A stretch of 64,000 nucleotides of DNA, from positions 712,274 to 776,273 of the forward strand of contig VWZF01001679.1 of assembly GCA_013396755.1 (NCBI GenBank), written 5' to 3'. Each line of letters opens with the position of its first letter. The stretch's first letter is position 1. This stretch comes from Sclerurus mexicanus (Eukaryota > Chordata > Aves > Passeriformes > Furnariidae). A program made the translations under genes and the position numbers. The notes beneath the pieces are model-generated. The model had not been told where the DNA came from. It was given only the letters and a program-made list of their open reading frames with translations, and did not search any database. Shown here in pieces: positions 22,118 to 35,700 of the stretch.

Positions 22118-25100
22118 ATGAAGACCACATTCTATCTAAGTTTGCTACTGGCTGGGTTTCATGCTGTTGCCCATAGTGAGTTCCCAACCAGTCAACACAA
22201 TGGACATGATCCAAACGAACCTAAACACCATATGCATCATGGAGGGGAAGCGATTGCTTGCCTCAAACTTGTGCCAAACAATGCTGACTTTGCATTCCAG
22301 TTTTTTAAAGAGATTACACTGGAGGCACCTAATAAGAACATTTTCTTCTCTCCTGTAAGCATCTCCAGTGCATTTGCGATGCTGGCCCTAGGGGCTAGGT
22401 CAGCCACTCAGACTCAGATCCTGGAAGGACTCTCCTTCAACCTTACAGAGATTCAGGAGAAAGAGATACATGAAGGCTTCCATAACCTAATCCACATGCT
22501 GAGCCATCCCGAGGGTGGGGTCCAGCTCAACATGGGGAATGCCATCTTTGTAACTGAGAAGCTGAAACTTCTAAAACAGTTTTTAGATGATGCCAAAGCT
22601 CTGTATCAGCTGGAGGCTTTTGTCACTGACTTTAACAATCCCATGGAAGCTGAAAAGCAGATCAATGATTATATAGAGAGGAAAACACATGGGAAAATTA
22701 CTAATTTGGTCAAGGACATGGATCCACAGACTGTAATGCTTCTGGCTAGCTTTGTTTTCTTTAAAGGTAAGTCCTCTAGGGTTTACATTCACACTATTCA
22801 TTCCTAACAACAGCCCTAATGTCAGCTACCTCACTTGAAAACTGGATTGGGAAAAATTTCAAATGCTCGTTGCTGGGACAGAAAATCCCCTAATGGCATA
22901 CTGCAGTGGTGGAGTGGTGACAGGACCCTGCTTGGCATGTGGAGGCAGCTGGGGGTCATCCATGCTTGGTTGTGTGACAGCTCCAGGAGCTCTGCCCCAA
23001 GCCACAGTGTCCTGTGCAGCCTGAGCGTGTGTTCATGGGTTTAACCATAATTCCAACTGCCCCATGTTCTTCTAATTTTTGGTGAAGGCACTGAGACTCA
23101 TATATGACCTAATCTTTTAAAAGTATGCATGATTCAATGGCCTAATTTAATGCATACTCCTTTTGTTTGTTTTTTCATATCAGAGTCCTTTATAACTAGC
23201 ATTTATATATGGAAGAAACTAGTGATGACTAGGGAAGAACATTGTAAGGAACAAAGTGAAAACACTGTGCATTTCTGATGTGGGTCAGATGCTGTGCTCT
23301 TAAGCCTGATGTAACACATCTACAAATTGAGGCTTATGATTAAAGTCAACAGAAATTAATGCACTCCATACCTGAGTACACAGATGATGTTTACAGAAAG
23401 GCCATGTAGATCACCTGAACAGGAAAGCAATAGTAGGTACAAAGAAAATGCCTAATTATTTCATTACTGGCATCTGAAACATAGAGTGAAAATGGAATCT
23501 AATGCACTCTTTTGACCAGGTAAAAGATTCTTGCCTTGCTGTGATGTACATTTTAAAGTATTATGTTTGAAAATTCTGTATTTAACACATGGAGGAATAG
23601 GTGACTATTATTACTAGCTATATAAAATTTAATCAATGATGGGATAGAACATGGGATATTCAGTTAAATTCTCTTTCTTTATATCAGGCAACTGGGAAAA
23701 GCCTTTCAAACCAGAGCATACCGAAGAAAGAGAGTTCTTTGTGGATGCTGAAACTACTGTGAAAGTTCCTATGATGCACCAAACGGGCAGATTTGACTTC
23801 TATTTTGATGAGGAGCTGTCATGCACTGTGGTACGGCTGCATTATAATGGGAGTGCTACTGCATTTCTAGTTCTGCCAGCAAAAGGGAAAATGAATCAGT
23901 TAGAACAAACTCTGGACAAGGAAACCATCCAGAAATGGTCAGACCATCTCTTCCAGAGGTAATTTTCTGCCAGTCAGCTTCAGTGGCACCTAAATTTGTA
24001 GTATTTTTTCTGTTTTGGGAACGCAAACACTATGAACTTGGTGATTCTGGGAAGTGAGTTACTTGTTTTTGGCTTGTGTGCCTTAGCTGTAAAAATGTTG
24101 TAGCTGGTTGGTATTTAACTATTCTTTTGTTGATGCTTGAGTGACTTGCTGCTCTCTTGACCAGAGCAGAGAGCATCCTGATGGACTTCCAGGAGTCCTG
24201 AATGACAAGCCTAGATTGGTGTTTCTAAAATACTCCATCAGCTCTGGAATAGTGGCAATTTTAAGGAACATCTTCTCTACTGAGATTTCAGCTAATGTGT
24301 TTTACCTCTCATATGTCACTGATACACCGTAACTCAGGCATGTCTAAACCTTAAACAAATCATAACTTAAACAGTTTGGAGTAATGCATACATACATAAA
24401 ATGTCCTGCACAAATATCTTCCTTAAAAGAACCATTGCAGTGCTCAGCAGTTGTTAGAACAGGCAAGTGATTTTTTTGTGGATGTTCTGATTTTCTGGCA
24501 TTTTGTTTTGAAACAATAAAAATCTAATGAGGTTCTGTTAGCTTCAGCTATTGACACTAACATCAGCTAACACGTTTTACAGCCTTGTTTGTCTGGGAGA
24601 GAAGAGATCTTAGCAACAGCAGATGAGTAATATCAGGTTAATACATGCTTAATTTACCAAGCTGTGCCCTGATTCACAACTAATAAGGCTGTGCAGTTCA
24701 CACCCATGAATCTCAGTGCATCATCACAGAAATATCAGCACAGTTAGTAAAAACATAATGGGTGGCAAATTGGATTTAAGCTAATAATGTGATACCTCAA
24801 ATATCAAAAATAAACATTTATCATTCTCAGCTGCAATATCAGGAAAATCCTTGTCTAAATGAATTTGTGGTGCAAGTTCATTCAAGACCAACATAGGAAT
24901 AAGTTCTTCATGAAAGAAACCGCGAGAACCAAATGGCAATTTCTGTTCCACTGTTATATTGAGGCCAGTGCTAATACACTTGGCCTCATCCTCTTCTAGT
25001 GCACTAGGCGGTATCATACAATGGCTACAGCAGTGCAGTTTGGATCCCATCTGTTTTGCTGTTCAATCCAAGCTGTCTTTGGGCAAGACAGCAAAAGGCT

Positions 25101-26696
25101 TCAGCTACTGGTGCTGTAGGTGACTTGAATGCTCTGAGGATCCCTGTACAGTGCATGAAAAGAAATCCAACAGAAAGAATACTAAGCAGGAGCTGCCTAC
25201 AGATAGCTCACAGTCAAAGGCAAACTTGATCATGGCCAGCCCACAGGAGGAAGGCAATTAGAGGACATGGCATCCAAAAGTGCAGGCAGCAGGGCACAGA
25301 CCTTTCCTGGAGCCATGCTGAATGCCACAGTTATGCCAAAAATACTTTTTGCTTTGAAGTGCTGGCGTTTGTCACACTTCTCCCCAAGCAGACTTTGTCA
25401 GGATTTCACTTCAGCTCTCCAACTTCTTGAGCGACATGGGCTGACACCTCTGCTCCTCATCTTCTCTGCCTATAAAGAGGGGCTCTTGCTACTGTCCTAC
25501 TTAGTTGAGTGCTCTCAGATTTCCTGAACCAAAACACCAGATAAAGGCTATTATGATTGCTATTATTATTATTATTAAGAATGATAGTGCTTGTATCACC
25601 ATGAGAAACACTACCAATTGAATTAGTGCTTATTGTACATTCAGGGTCCAAACCTCTGGGGTTTGACACTCATTTGAATTACACAGCTTTCTCACCGTCA
25701 TTTCTGTTGGTGAAAAATTCTTCTCACCATTCTCTATGTTTCTCTTCTATCTGACAGCCTTATGAGCCTGTACTTCCCCAAATTTTCCATTTCTGGGAGC
25801 TATGAAATAAGTAACACCCTTAGCAAGATGGGAATTGTGGATGTGTTCACCAACCAGGCAGATCTCTCTGGCATCACCGGTACCCCAGACCTGAAGGTTT
25901 CCAAAGTAAGTCTGTGGCTGTTGGCCCTCTCCTTTCTTTCACAAACATGCAGGAAAACCCCTCAGTAGTAGCATCGAGAAACACCAGCTAAATACAGCTC
26001 TGACCTTCCCAGCTTGCCTGCGGCTGGGCTCACCCAGGCCTCTGCCTGCAATCTTACAAGAGGACTTTGGCCCTTGGTGACACTGGAGATCAGATTAGAT
26101 TGCTGCATGTCTGTTTCTTCCAAGACTGGTACTGGCCAAGATTTTTCGGGCAGTATCTGAAACATCATCAACCCCTGGCTCCTCAAGGGGAACAACTAAT
26201 GCTTCCAGGCACACCACAGACTGTCCTCCCCATGCTGGAGATTCAGTTTTGGAGATGCAGACAAATGTTTACAGGTGGAACCTCCATCCTTTATTCAATC
26301 TTTTGTTTTTTATTTTTTTAGGAGATTTCTGTAGCTCCATCCTAGTCCTTATTTAAGCAGCCATGACTACAATAACACAGCCCTTCTGCCCCTACTCACT
26401 TCTCAGTAGATGCCTCAAAGTAGGGCTTCTTTAAAAGGAGTCTCATTCATTGTCAGGTGGCTGTTGACTGCCCAAAATGACTGTATTTTCTTTTTTCTTA
26501 GGTTGTTCATAAGGCTTCTCTGGATGTTGATGAGAGAGGTACTGAGGCAGCAGCAGCAACTGGTGTTGAAGTAATGGCAATATCTCTTCCTCCAACCATT
26601 GAATACAACCGTCCCTTCCTCATGCTGATTTTTGACAGAGATACAAACAGTACACTCTTCATAGGAAAAATTGTTAACCCAACTATCACTAGCTGA
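22118..26696 (+). CDS. Clade A serpin, alpha-1-antitrypsin-like, four coding exons, complete
   Basis: A secreted serine protease inhibitor of the SERPINA family, encoded by exons 22118-22766, 23688-23958, 25758-25905 and 26502-26696. Splice phases are 1, 2, 0 and all boundaries are GT-AG. The middle coding exons are 271 and 148 bp, as in alpha-1-antitrypsin genes. The first coding exon extends upstream to an acceptor ending at 22100, so the leader is in another exon. The product is 420 residues: signal peptide about 1-20, a His-rich segment at 27-41, serpin fold from about 48 to 417, sequons at Asn108, Asn270 and Asn405, and Cys48 and Cys262. The hinge is inhibitory in type (Gly369, Thr370, Glu371, four Ala at 372-375). 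The reactive bond by alignment is Ile383-Ser384. The first half is closest to alpha-1-antitrypsin; the second half shares features with corticosteroid-binding globulin (SERPINA6), the mammalian positional neighbour, but two recalled steroid-contact positions (Gln232 and Trp371 in human) appear to be Thr and Asn. I give no symbol because orthology is open. Serpin identity is nearly certain. Confidence 0.95.
25561..25577. repeat. (ATT)n microsatellite in serpin intron
   Basis: About six tandem ATT units lie in the third intron between coding exons of the first serpin. It has no evident role. Confidence 0.85.
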
Positions 26697-26727
26697 AATG
26701 ACGTATGAATTTTGTTTGCTATTACAG

Positions 26728-26733
26728 ATTAAA
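26728..26733 (+). terminator. Likely poly(A) signal (ATTAAA) of the first serpin
   Basis: ATTAAA, the commonest variant of the AATAAA signal, occurs 32 bases after the stop codon at 26694-26696. This would give a very short 3' untranslated region of about 50-60 bases, which is usual for SERPINA genes. No canonical AATAAA occurs closer. Confidence 0.65.
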
Positions 26734-26759
26734 GATGTGAAAATGAATGACATGATTTA

Positions 26760-29700
26760 TTTCCATTTGTACCGGATTTTATACTGTTCATTTTCAGCAA
26801 CAGTTTTCATTTTATGACATCACCAAAAACTATTGGTATTGACTATGACACTTTCTGAAGAGGAAGAAAGGAAAATGTTTTAAATTCAGCTAGTGAAAAA
26901 TTTTACTTGACTGGAGGTCAAGGAAAGACCTAAGGTCTGTCAGCATTCAGAGAGAACCATTTATATTACAGTGGAAGACTCCTGCTTAATATGTGGTTGA
27001 CAAACAGGGTAGTAGGTAAAATTATAAATATTCTTGCAAACAAAGCAGAAGTGGCTGCAATTTACCATAAGTAAACAAGAGATGGGAAGAGTTGGATCAA
27101 CATTGCAGGGTCATGAGAAACTGAAGCTTCTAATGGAGACAGCAGTGGCAATGTGAAAAGCTGCTTTTATCAAAAATCCTGCTTTCTGTGCCAGAACCAT
27201 TTTATCATTCTCGGTCTTAATCTAGTAGCAAATCTTCCTGAGTTTCTTGCAGTTCAAAACAGAGCAGGAAGATCAAATCTGCCCTTGAACCTGAAGATTT
27301 TCAACTGAGTATTGCCAATTTGACAGACTGAGATGGAGCAGTTTGCTTCTCACATGTGTATAGGAAGGTGAGGTATTCGAATGGCAATTACACAAACTGA
27401 GATTTGTGGAAAATCTATAATTGAGTCTCTAGAAAATTGTACATATTTCAAATGCTGTCCTTTTACAGCCAAAAAAATAAGTAGGGAGCACTCAATAAGC
27501 ACAGCTCCTGACCCAGGGCGTGGTGACACATACCTACAGAGAATATAGGGCAGCTTGAAGGCTGGCTGAGAGCCACTTTCAATGGACCAGCCTTGACAAC
27601 AGGTACCAGAAAGTATATCCCTTCTTCCCAAACTTGTGGGATTTGGAAGGAGATTAAATGGTATCCTGCCACTGCGAATGGCACTGGGAGCAGTCAAATG
27701 GCTTGGGAACCTAACATAGCCTCAGCAAGGTCTTGTGTGCCGTCTGTGAAAATTAAGAGCAAGTGTGATTATATTAGTCGGTGCAAAACACTGTCTCCCC
27801 CATTGCAGTCAAAAGCAAAGCCCCCTTTCTGCTCTGTGTTCCTAGTAAATACCCCTGTTAACTCTCATGCATGGTGCTTGATGGTGGTTTTTGACTAAAT
27901 AGACAGTCTCGTTACAGACAAGTATATGAACAACTCATAGTATCAATGGCAGGGCAGCGACAGAGGTGCATGTACATTTCTGGTGCCTTCCTGCACTCTC
28001 CTCCATCTGTTTGGGTGGCTTTATAATTAACAAGGCACCCTACCTGGCCATGCAGGTTTCTTTTCTCCCTGAAATACAGCTGCAGGGTGCAGCCTCCATG
28101 AGATCCCTCTCAGCTGTTATCACTCCTACTGTTAACTGCTGTTAAGGAACTGGCATTCAGCAAAGCAACAGTGGAACCTTTAGGGAGGAGAGGGCTCAGA
28201 GGTGAGATCTTTAGCTATGTATTGAATTCCCTAGAGTTGTGCTAATTCGCACCGGTTCAAAAACTGACGTAACTGATTTTTGTAGAGCGATTCTCAGTTT
28301 ACATCAAGAAATGTGGAAGAACCAGAGGCCACAAAAGCACATTTACCTGTGCAAGACTGAATATTGCTCACTCCCTTGAAAACCATTTTGCAGTGGATAA
28401 GGACTTGAACATAGAAATACAGCATAGTAGGAGGAAAGTTGCTCCCATGTGATTCTGGGAGAGATGTGAAGATGAAGAGGATCTCTCACATCCGCTAAAT
28501 CAGCTTTTGCAGGCTGTAAATCCAAAATTCTGGAAGGACATTCCTTCCTTTCCTTCCCTGAGCACTTTGGTGCTCTCACATACATGTACCCCCTTCAGAA
28601 GCAGGATGCAAGAATTCTGGTTTTCTCATATATTCCAGGAAAGAGAGCCTACAGGGCAGTAGGAGGGAGGTACAGTGGCAGACATGCTGCCATGAAGAAA
28701 TAGCACTCCACAGCTTGTGCTTCTCCTCTCACTGCAATTCCTATATGATCTCTCTGTGTCTGTAAAATGTGTTGGGGAGGTTACAGGGACAGCAAGTGGT
28801 GTGGTGCACGTGTGCCAGCCATGGGAGAACAGAGTGGTGGTGATGAGGGGAGTCTGCAGTTCCCACAGGGGATTTCCTGTCAATGTCAAGATCCATGTCC
28901 AGGAGCCGTCTGCCAGACTTGCTTCATCAGGCAATGATGATACCAATAGCTCATTGGTATATTGACATCATGCTGTGATTTTCCACTGCAGGATTTGCCA
29001 GAGACAGTGTTAAGAAGAGGCAGGCACCACACTTAGCACAAAAGAGCAGCAGACAGCTTGCTCCCTGCCTACATCCATGCTGCGCTGCACTGTTTATTAT
29101 GTGTTCCATTCTCATCTCTCTCCCGCATCCACCAAGTCCTACTCTCCTAATCCTGCTCTCGTTGCTGCAAGCAACAAAACAGATTTTCCCTATTTCACTC
29201 TTCTCGTTTCCTCTCTGCACCAGCTCTTTTTCACAGCCTCCCACTCTCCCTCCTGCAGACTAACATTTTATCCCTCCCACCCGCCGGCACTGTTTGTTCA
29301 TGCAGGAGGTGAATGCTGTGGGCTCAGCTGTGGCGCCTGCTCCGCCAGCAGGTCCTCCTTTCCTCCTTCCCAAAAAATGGAGGGTGGGAGGCAATAGGGC
29401 TCCCTGCCTTTGACAGACTGTCTTGAGGGTACTCACAGCAGAGTGAGGAAGGCTGGGCAGAAAGACAGGACTTCAGGTCACTCAGTAATTGCCATTTGGT
29501 GTGATGAGCAATGTGGGATATAAACAAGACAGAGATGCATCTCAGAAGCAATTAACAATCAGATTCATTAGCCACTGACAGAGCTGACACAACTATGGAG
29601 TGTGAGGATGGAATTCATAGCTGTGCTTGTGGTGATCCCAGGTTTGGGCAACCTGCTTATCTCCTGGTCAGATGCCAAGCCTTGTATCACTGACTGCGCC

Positions 29701-32700
29701 AGGGCAATGCCACAGGCTGTAGCCCAACAGCCTCCAAGTACCACATTCCAAGACTGCAACAACCTCCTGGGTTCACACATTGTTTGTGGAAGGAAGCATT
29801 TGGGGTTTTGCTCTTTTCTTACCATCACCCAAGGCTGTATCTGGAGGGAGGGAACGAAAAGTCCACTCACTTCCCACTCCACATCCTTCAGCCCCCTTAC
29901 ATAGAGGAGTAAAGGAAGCAGCTTCCTATTTACAGTTCAGGCAGGTGGATCTGATAGCTCTTGCTCAGCAGGAAGAAAGACATGGGTCACTATAACCTCT
30001 AACTTTGTAAATACAGCAGTGTTGTTGTTGCTTGTAACACCGCGACCTGCTTAGTGTTAAACTAATAGCACAGGCCTTGGGTCTCTGCACTTGTCAGGAT
30101 TTGCTTGAACCTGTCCTGACCTGCCTGGAGTTTTGTTTTAGCTTCTTTATTTGTAACAGTAATTATACAGCAATCAGGTGCTATTACCTATTTTTTTTAA
30201 ATTTTTCCATAGTTTTATAAGATTCTATGTATTTACATATCCATACACATACATATATTTTTGTAAGCAGCAGATAATAAGAACAAGTAGTTCTTCTGCA
30301 TAGAATGAAGTGTCTATGGCCCTATAATGAAAAGTGAATGAATACAGACATGGTGGGATGATAGCAAGGGACTGGAGACTACAGGCACAGGATGACACTG
30401 GACCAGAGCTATAAACATCTCACTGTGCTCAATTACTGGTCATCAAAGGATTGCATATTAGGGAGCTGGGTGAAACCAGTCTGGGGCATAACTAGGAGAA
30501 TGGAGATTGAGAACTCAGTGTATGTAAAACACAGCCCAGGTAGTAAGTTCAGGTACTGTGAACCAATGAAGGAAAATCAAGAGGAAGAGCATGGAAGCAA
30601 AGGAAGGAAATAGTAAAGCTGCCATGGATGTCAGCTTTTGCGGTATTTGGAGCAGAAATACATCATGGGTTTACTCAAAAAAAGCAGCGTTTTAGCACAA
30701 GATGAGCTTCACAGAGTAATACGAGACGTCCCTCCTCGTAGTGTCTGGTTGGTGGCACATGAAGCATGGATGTTTTGGAAAAAAAACATCCCTTTCAAAA
30801 CACCCCTTTGGAGTCAACCAGTGAGCTCTGCCAGCTGCCAAGTGCCTAAAACCTTGTGGACCAATGTGGGACAAAAGGCAAAAATTGGTTCAACAGGAAA
30901 AAGAGGAATTAGAGGCAAGGAGGCAGCCCTGGGTAGCGATCAGGTCCCCACCCTCCTCCAAAGACCTTCCCATGGCTTGCCCTCCCATCAAGCCTGCTGC
31001 TGTGTGTTGGACCACAGGACATTCAGCTCTTCCCCAGACCTGGACAGCAAGACTGTGAGGAAGGCTGACACACAAGACCGTGAGGAAGGCCAGCCATATC
31101 ACAGAGGTGCAAGATCAGGGAAGCTGCAGGGAAGAGCCTAGGAGTGCAAGGGGACACCCCCAGGCAGGAGACTGTGACCCACAGTTCAGGGACCATCTGG
31201 GTGACCACTCTGGGGCTAACAGGCTGCCTTCTGCTCTCTTGGGGAGAACTGTCCCATGGACAGAATTTCACACCATTTTGTTAGGCCAGCAACTGAAGAA
31301 GGCAGTACAACTGCAAATACGGCATGACTCCTTTTTCTGTGCCTCCTTATCTTATCTGATATACTGATAATCTGTTATTCAGTCACTAGACATTTAGCAA
31401 CTTGACCAAAATCACCTTTTTTTTTTCCCCCTGGATAGCTATAAGAAACCAGATTTCATCATTATTTATTCTGTCTTATCTTCAGTAGCTGAGCCAGTCA
31501 GCTACAGATTAGTGGAAGTCATCAGTATGCTTCAACTCACTAACGAAGGAGAGCAGCTCACTGAGAGATGAAATCACAGCCAAAAACTCTTGTAGGTTGC
31601 TTTCTTCATGGTTACATGGAAAACTATTTTAAAACAAATCTTCCCAGCTGTAAATGACCATGTCTGTCCTGTGATAGCAACAGAGAAGTTGCTGTGGCCA
31701 AATGTCTGTGTACTCATTCCTGTGTATCAGAGCACTCAGCCTCAGACCAGAACTGCCACTGCAACATATGGTGTTGTTGGTGCTTTGGCACAGGAAACAG
31801 CCAGCATTTTTAAGGACAACTTGTTGCAGGCCAGGTGTGAATGTGCTGGTGCAGGTTATTCATTGTAGGAGATCAGCATGAGAATCTGGTTGTATTTGTG
31901 ATCGCTCCCCAGGCAATCTGAGTATAATTTGAAGCACTTGTATTACAGCTTGATCTAGTTCTATCCATTATTTTATACCCCTGGGTTTGCTATGTTTTTT
32001 TACACAGTGAAGCTTTTTCCCTGCTAAATGATGCAGCTGAGAGATTATCAGACTACCTGGTGTGTTGAAATAGCTGGCTTCAAAGCACGGGAAATAACTG
32101 TTTAACTAATGTAACATGTTTGGCCACAGGTAAAGGTCTAGTGTGACTTAATACTTGTATAATATCCAAAACTTTAACAAAAGCTTTAACAACATATACC
32201 TGAGGGATTTATTTTTCAATATTCTCAAAATATATCCTGAGTTCCTCATATAATAGTGGGGAAAACACACACTTTTGAATTGGCTTTGCAGAGGAAATGA
32301 TCTCAGCCTGTCATACTGGGCAAGCAAGGACGATGCCATTCCATGTAGCCCACCAGCATCAGTCAGGGAAACCTGGCTGACTCAAGCAGACCTTCCAAAC
32401 AGGTAGATCTTGTATGGGTTTTTCGTTGTCAAGCTGGCATCCTTTGGTCACAGAAGAAAAACTTTCTAATGATTCCAGACTTTAGTATAATAAAAGTGCA
32501 AAGTTCAAGAAAGAAAGTGGTGGCTTTTCTGGTGGCTGCAGAAAAGCTCAGCCTCCTTGGTTAGCTCAGGAGGTCAGCCCATCCTGCTTCTGCCCGTGGC
32601 TACCAGGACTGGAAGTGCTGGGGCTGAGCTTGGCCACGTGTGAGGCCACTTGGCCTGAGAAAACAGGGATTTCCCTACAGTGAAGGTTGAGGATAATGTG

Positions 32701-35700
32701 AGTTCAGGTGGAAGGAGCCAGTGGGTTGTATCTCTCAACCTCACTGTCAAGCAGAGAGCCACTGACTGTAATGCAAAAGTTCCAGTGTCTTCTGCCTGGT
32801 GTCCCTGAGTGTGCTGTCCTTTCCTGGGTGTCACAGATGAGGACAGCAGAGGAAAGGAGAGACTTCCATGAAGGTGGAATTCCGAAGTAAGGAGTATAAG
32901 TGTTTTTGCTGCCATATTTGTAGGCGTGATCTCCGCTGCAGAAAAAATACCAACTTCCAGTTGTCCCCTTTAACCTAATGTGAGCAAAACACACAATTTT
33001 TAGGATAAGACAACTGAGATCACCATATCATTGCAGAATCAAAAATAGACACTTGAAGACAGCCAGCACATTTTGTTTCAGCTTAGCTCTGCCTACCATG
33101 TATGTCATATTGTAACCAATACAGGTCACACTGACCACCACAGGGCATATCTCCACCACTCCTGAAGTGCTTCAAGAGGAGGTGAGTCTCACACCACATG
33201 CACAAAATCATATATCAAGGTAGCACAGAATCTCAACATTTTTGAGATTACTGGGAGACTGTGATGACAGCACTTTGTAACACAGGTTTCTGCCAGCTCA
33301 AATGCATCACTGTTGAGATTACAAAAGGAATGGTGGGATTTAGGACTCTGCTCCCTCCTGGCTGTTTCCCCACACCACTGAGTGGTGCTGGTGCTGTTTG
33401 ACATGCCAGCAGGGCTCCCTAGGTGGGCTGTGCTCCACCAAGGCATACTGCCTTCTCAGATTCCTTCCCAAAATCTGCTCTCTCAGGATAACTGCAATTC
33501 GTCACCATTCCTAAGCAAACCTAGGCTAATGGGCAAAGGGACACAGCCTAGGTCCTTCCAGCTTTACATTGGTTTGCTTAATGTCCTGGCACTTAGCTAT
33601 GCACAGATTCATTGTATTTCTTTCCTACAGCTGCATTCGCACACAGATAAACTTGCACACGCTGACACATACTCATCTTTGTTATATGGTTTGGGGACAC
33701 AGAAGCATTAACCACTGTTAGTATAATTAAAGCAAATTAGTCTAAAAGAGATTGCGGATAAGACACTTGCAGGGCATAGAGGAGATTCTATGAGAAAAAG
33801 CTTTGCTCGCTTATACCTTTGTTTTCCACTCTCTCAGGGCAAATTCAAGATAACGCTCATGTTTACATTGCAGTGAGCATGCTGACTTTGCATACTTCTT
33901 CCACCCCCACTCCCTATTGTTTGATTTTAAACTAGGAGATAAAACTCTGGCCAAAGACTCCATTGCACAGCTCATTTTTCTTTCCAGCAGAACGGGAAAA
34001 GAGATGAGGCATTTGCATTTCATGCACGCTTAGGCTCAAATTTCCAGCCTGCTTTTTTCAACTTCTGCTTTTGCAACCTCATCTGTTTCTTTGCTTGCAG
34101 GCTTTCAGTATGATGCTATGGACTTGCCTCAACACCTGCATCTATCATATCTACTTGAACTAGACATGCTGTTACCAACATAAACTGCAGCATGTACATA
34201 ATTAATTACTAAAACAGTCCTTGCCTGAGCAAGGACAGTTAAACCCTCAGCCTGCTCAGTGAAGTAATACAGTTATGTTATTATAGAACTGCTTCATACG
34301 GAGACTGTTTATGCCACTTTCCCTGAGCAGCATGAGTTGTACTGTTACAGGCACAGCTGTACCAGTTTAATTGCTCCAATAGGGAGTCTCTCACTGGCTC
34401 AGCTCTCAGTGAGAACTCAAAACCCATCACACTGTGCCATGTCTGGGCATGCCTAGAGTAAGAGCCACTCTGTAAGTCAGCCAAGCATAGGATTCACATC
34501 ACACAGCCACAAAGGGATAAGAGACTTAATTCTGTTGTGCTAGTTAGCAGTGGAAGCTGTGAGGTTTGTGAGCTTCACATGTTGAATTTTGGTCAAAAAG
34601 GCAGAAACACCTATATCAACTTCCAAAAATTATATTCAATGACGTGCTGAGTAATTCCACCTTCCATAACACTATATGCACACAAAACCAAGGTTCTGCT
34701 ATGATCTAAAGGATTGGTTTAAAATAATACAGTTCTAGATTGAAAATTTTCTGTACAGAACTCTTGTTCTGTCATAAGAAATCCCTTTTTGTTACCTGTT
34801 GAAGAGTTTAAGAGTTTAAGCTCAACCAAGAAGTCACTCATGCTGGAATAAAAGTCTACGTAAGGATTTAGGGTAGTAACACTTTTCTGTCACAGTTCCA
34901 CTGCATTATTTCCTCACATAAATGGCTTTACGTCAGTTAAATTTTACTGATATAACAGTAAAACACATCCACACTTAAAAGACTGCTAGTTTTCCTCCCT
35001 TTATTTTTACAGTGGTCTGTATCCTACAGGTTTCTTCCTTCAGATAAAAATCATCAGTTCTCTGTTTCTCATGCTCTCTTTAGTGCACGTGATCTTCTGT
35101 AGCCCATTGTGTTATACATCACCTGGGAAGAGCAATTTGATCTGGTACACAGTAACAGGAGGCTGAGTATCTGAGCATGTTGTCACACATGATCCACTTT
35201 ATGCATATACAAGTTCAAGAAGGAGCTGAAATCAGATGTCTGGAGAATGTAAAAAGCAATGATATTTGCCAGTCCAACTTACATGGAGTACAGGCAAGGT
35301 GATTTACCAGTGGATCTGACCTTCCACAAGGATGAGAGTAGGTCCAGTGACTACATTTTTCTGTAGAATGGGAACATCTTTGTGTATAAGGTTAGATCTT
35401 CCAATGCATATTATGGAAATATTGTACTAAGCTATAGCTATAGTTATAGCTATAACTATGATCAAGCTGAAGATATGGGTTTGGGTGGCAAGTGTATGAA
35501 GCATGATGTTAAAGGTTAAAGTCTTTTCTCAAGCAGTTGATACAGAGTCCTCAATTCTGTGCTATTACTGCACTGCGTGTTCACAAGAGCACTTGTTTGC
35601 CTGTTGGTCAGAGAGAGCAAAGTCTTGTTAAATATAGCTACTTGCTCAATAAAATGTAGTTGAAATATCATATTCACCCTACGCTTATCTGATCCTAAAC

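Noticed and set aside
22767..22807. Extension of the first serpin frame past the 'FFKG' codons to a stop
   Set aside because: It is read-through into the intron. A consensus GTAAGT donor begins at 22767 and the protein continues at 23688.
25467..25480. TATA-like 'cctataaagaggggc' in a serpin intron
   Set aside because: It is an isolated motif without initiator, exon or transcript evidence.
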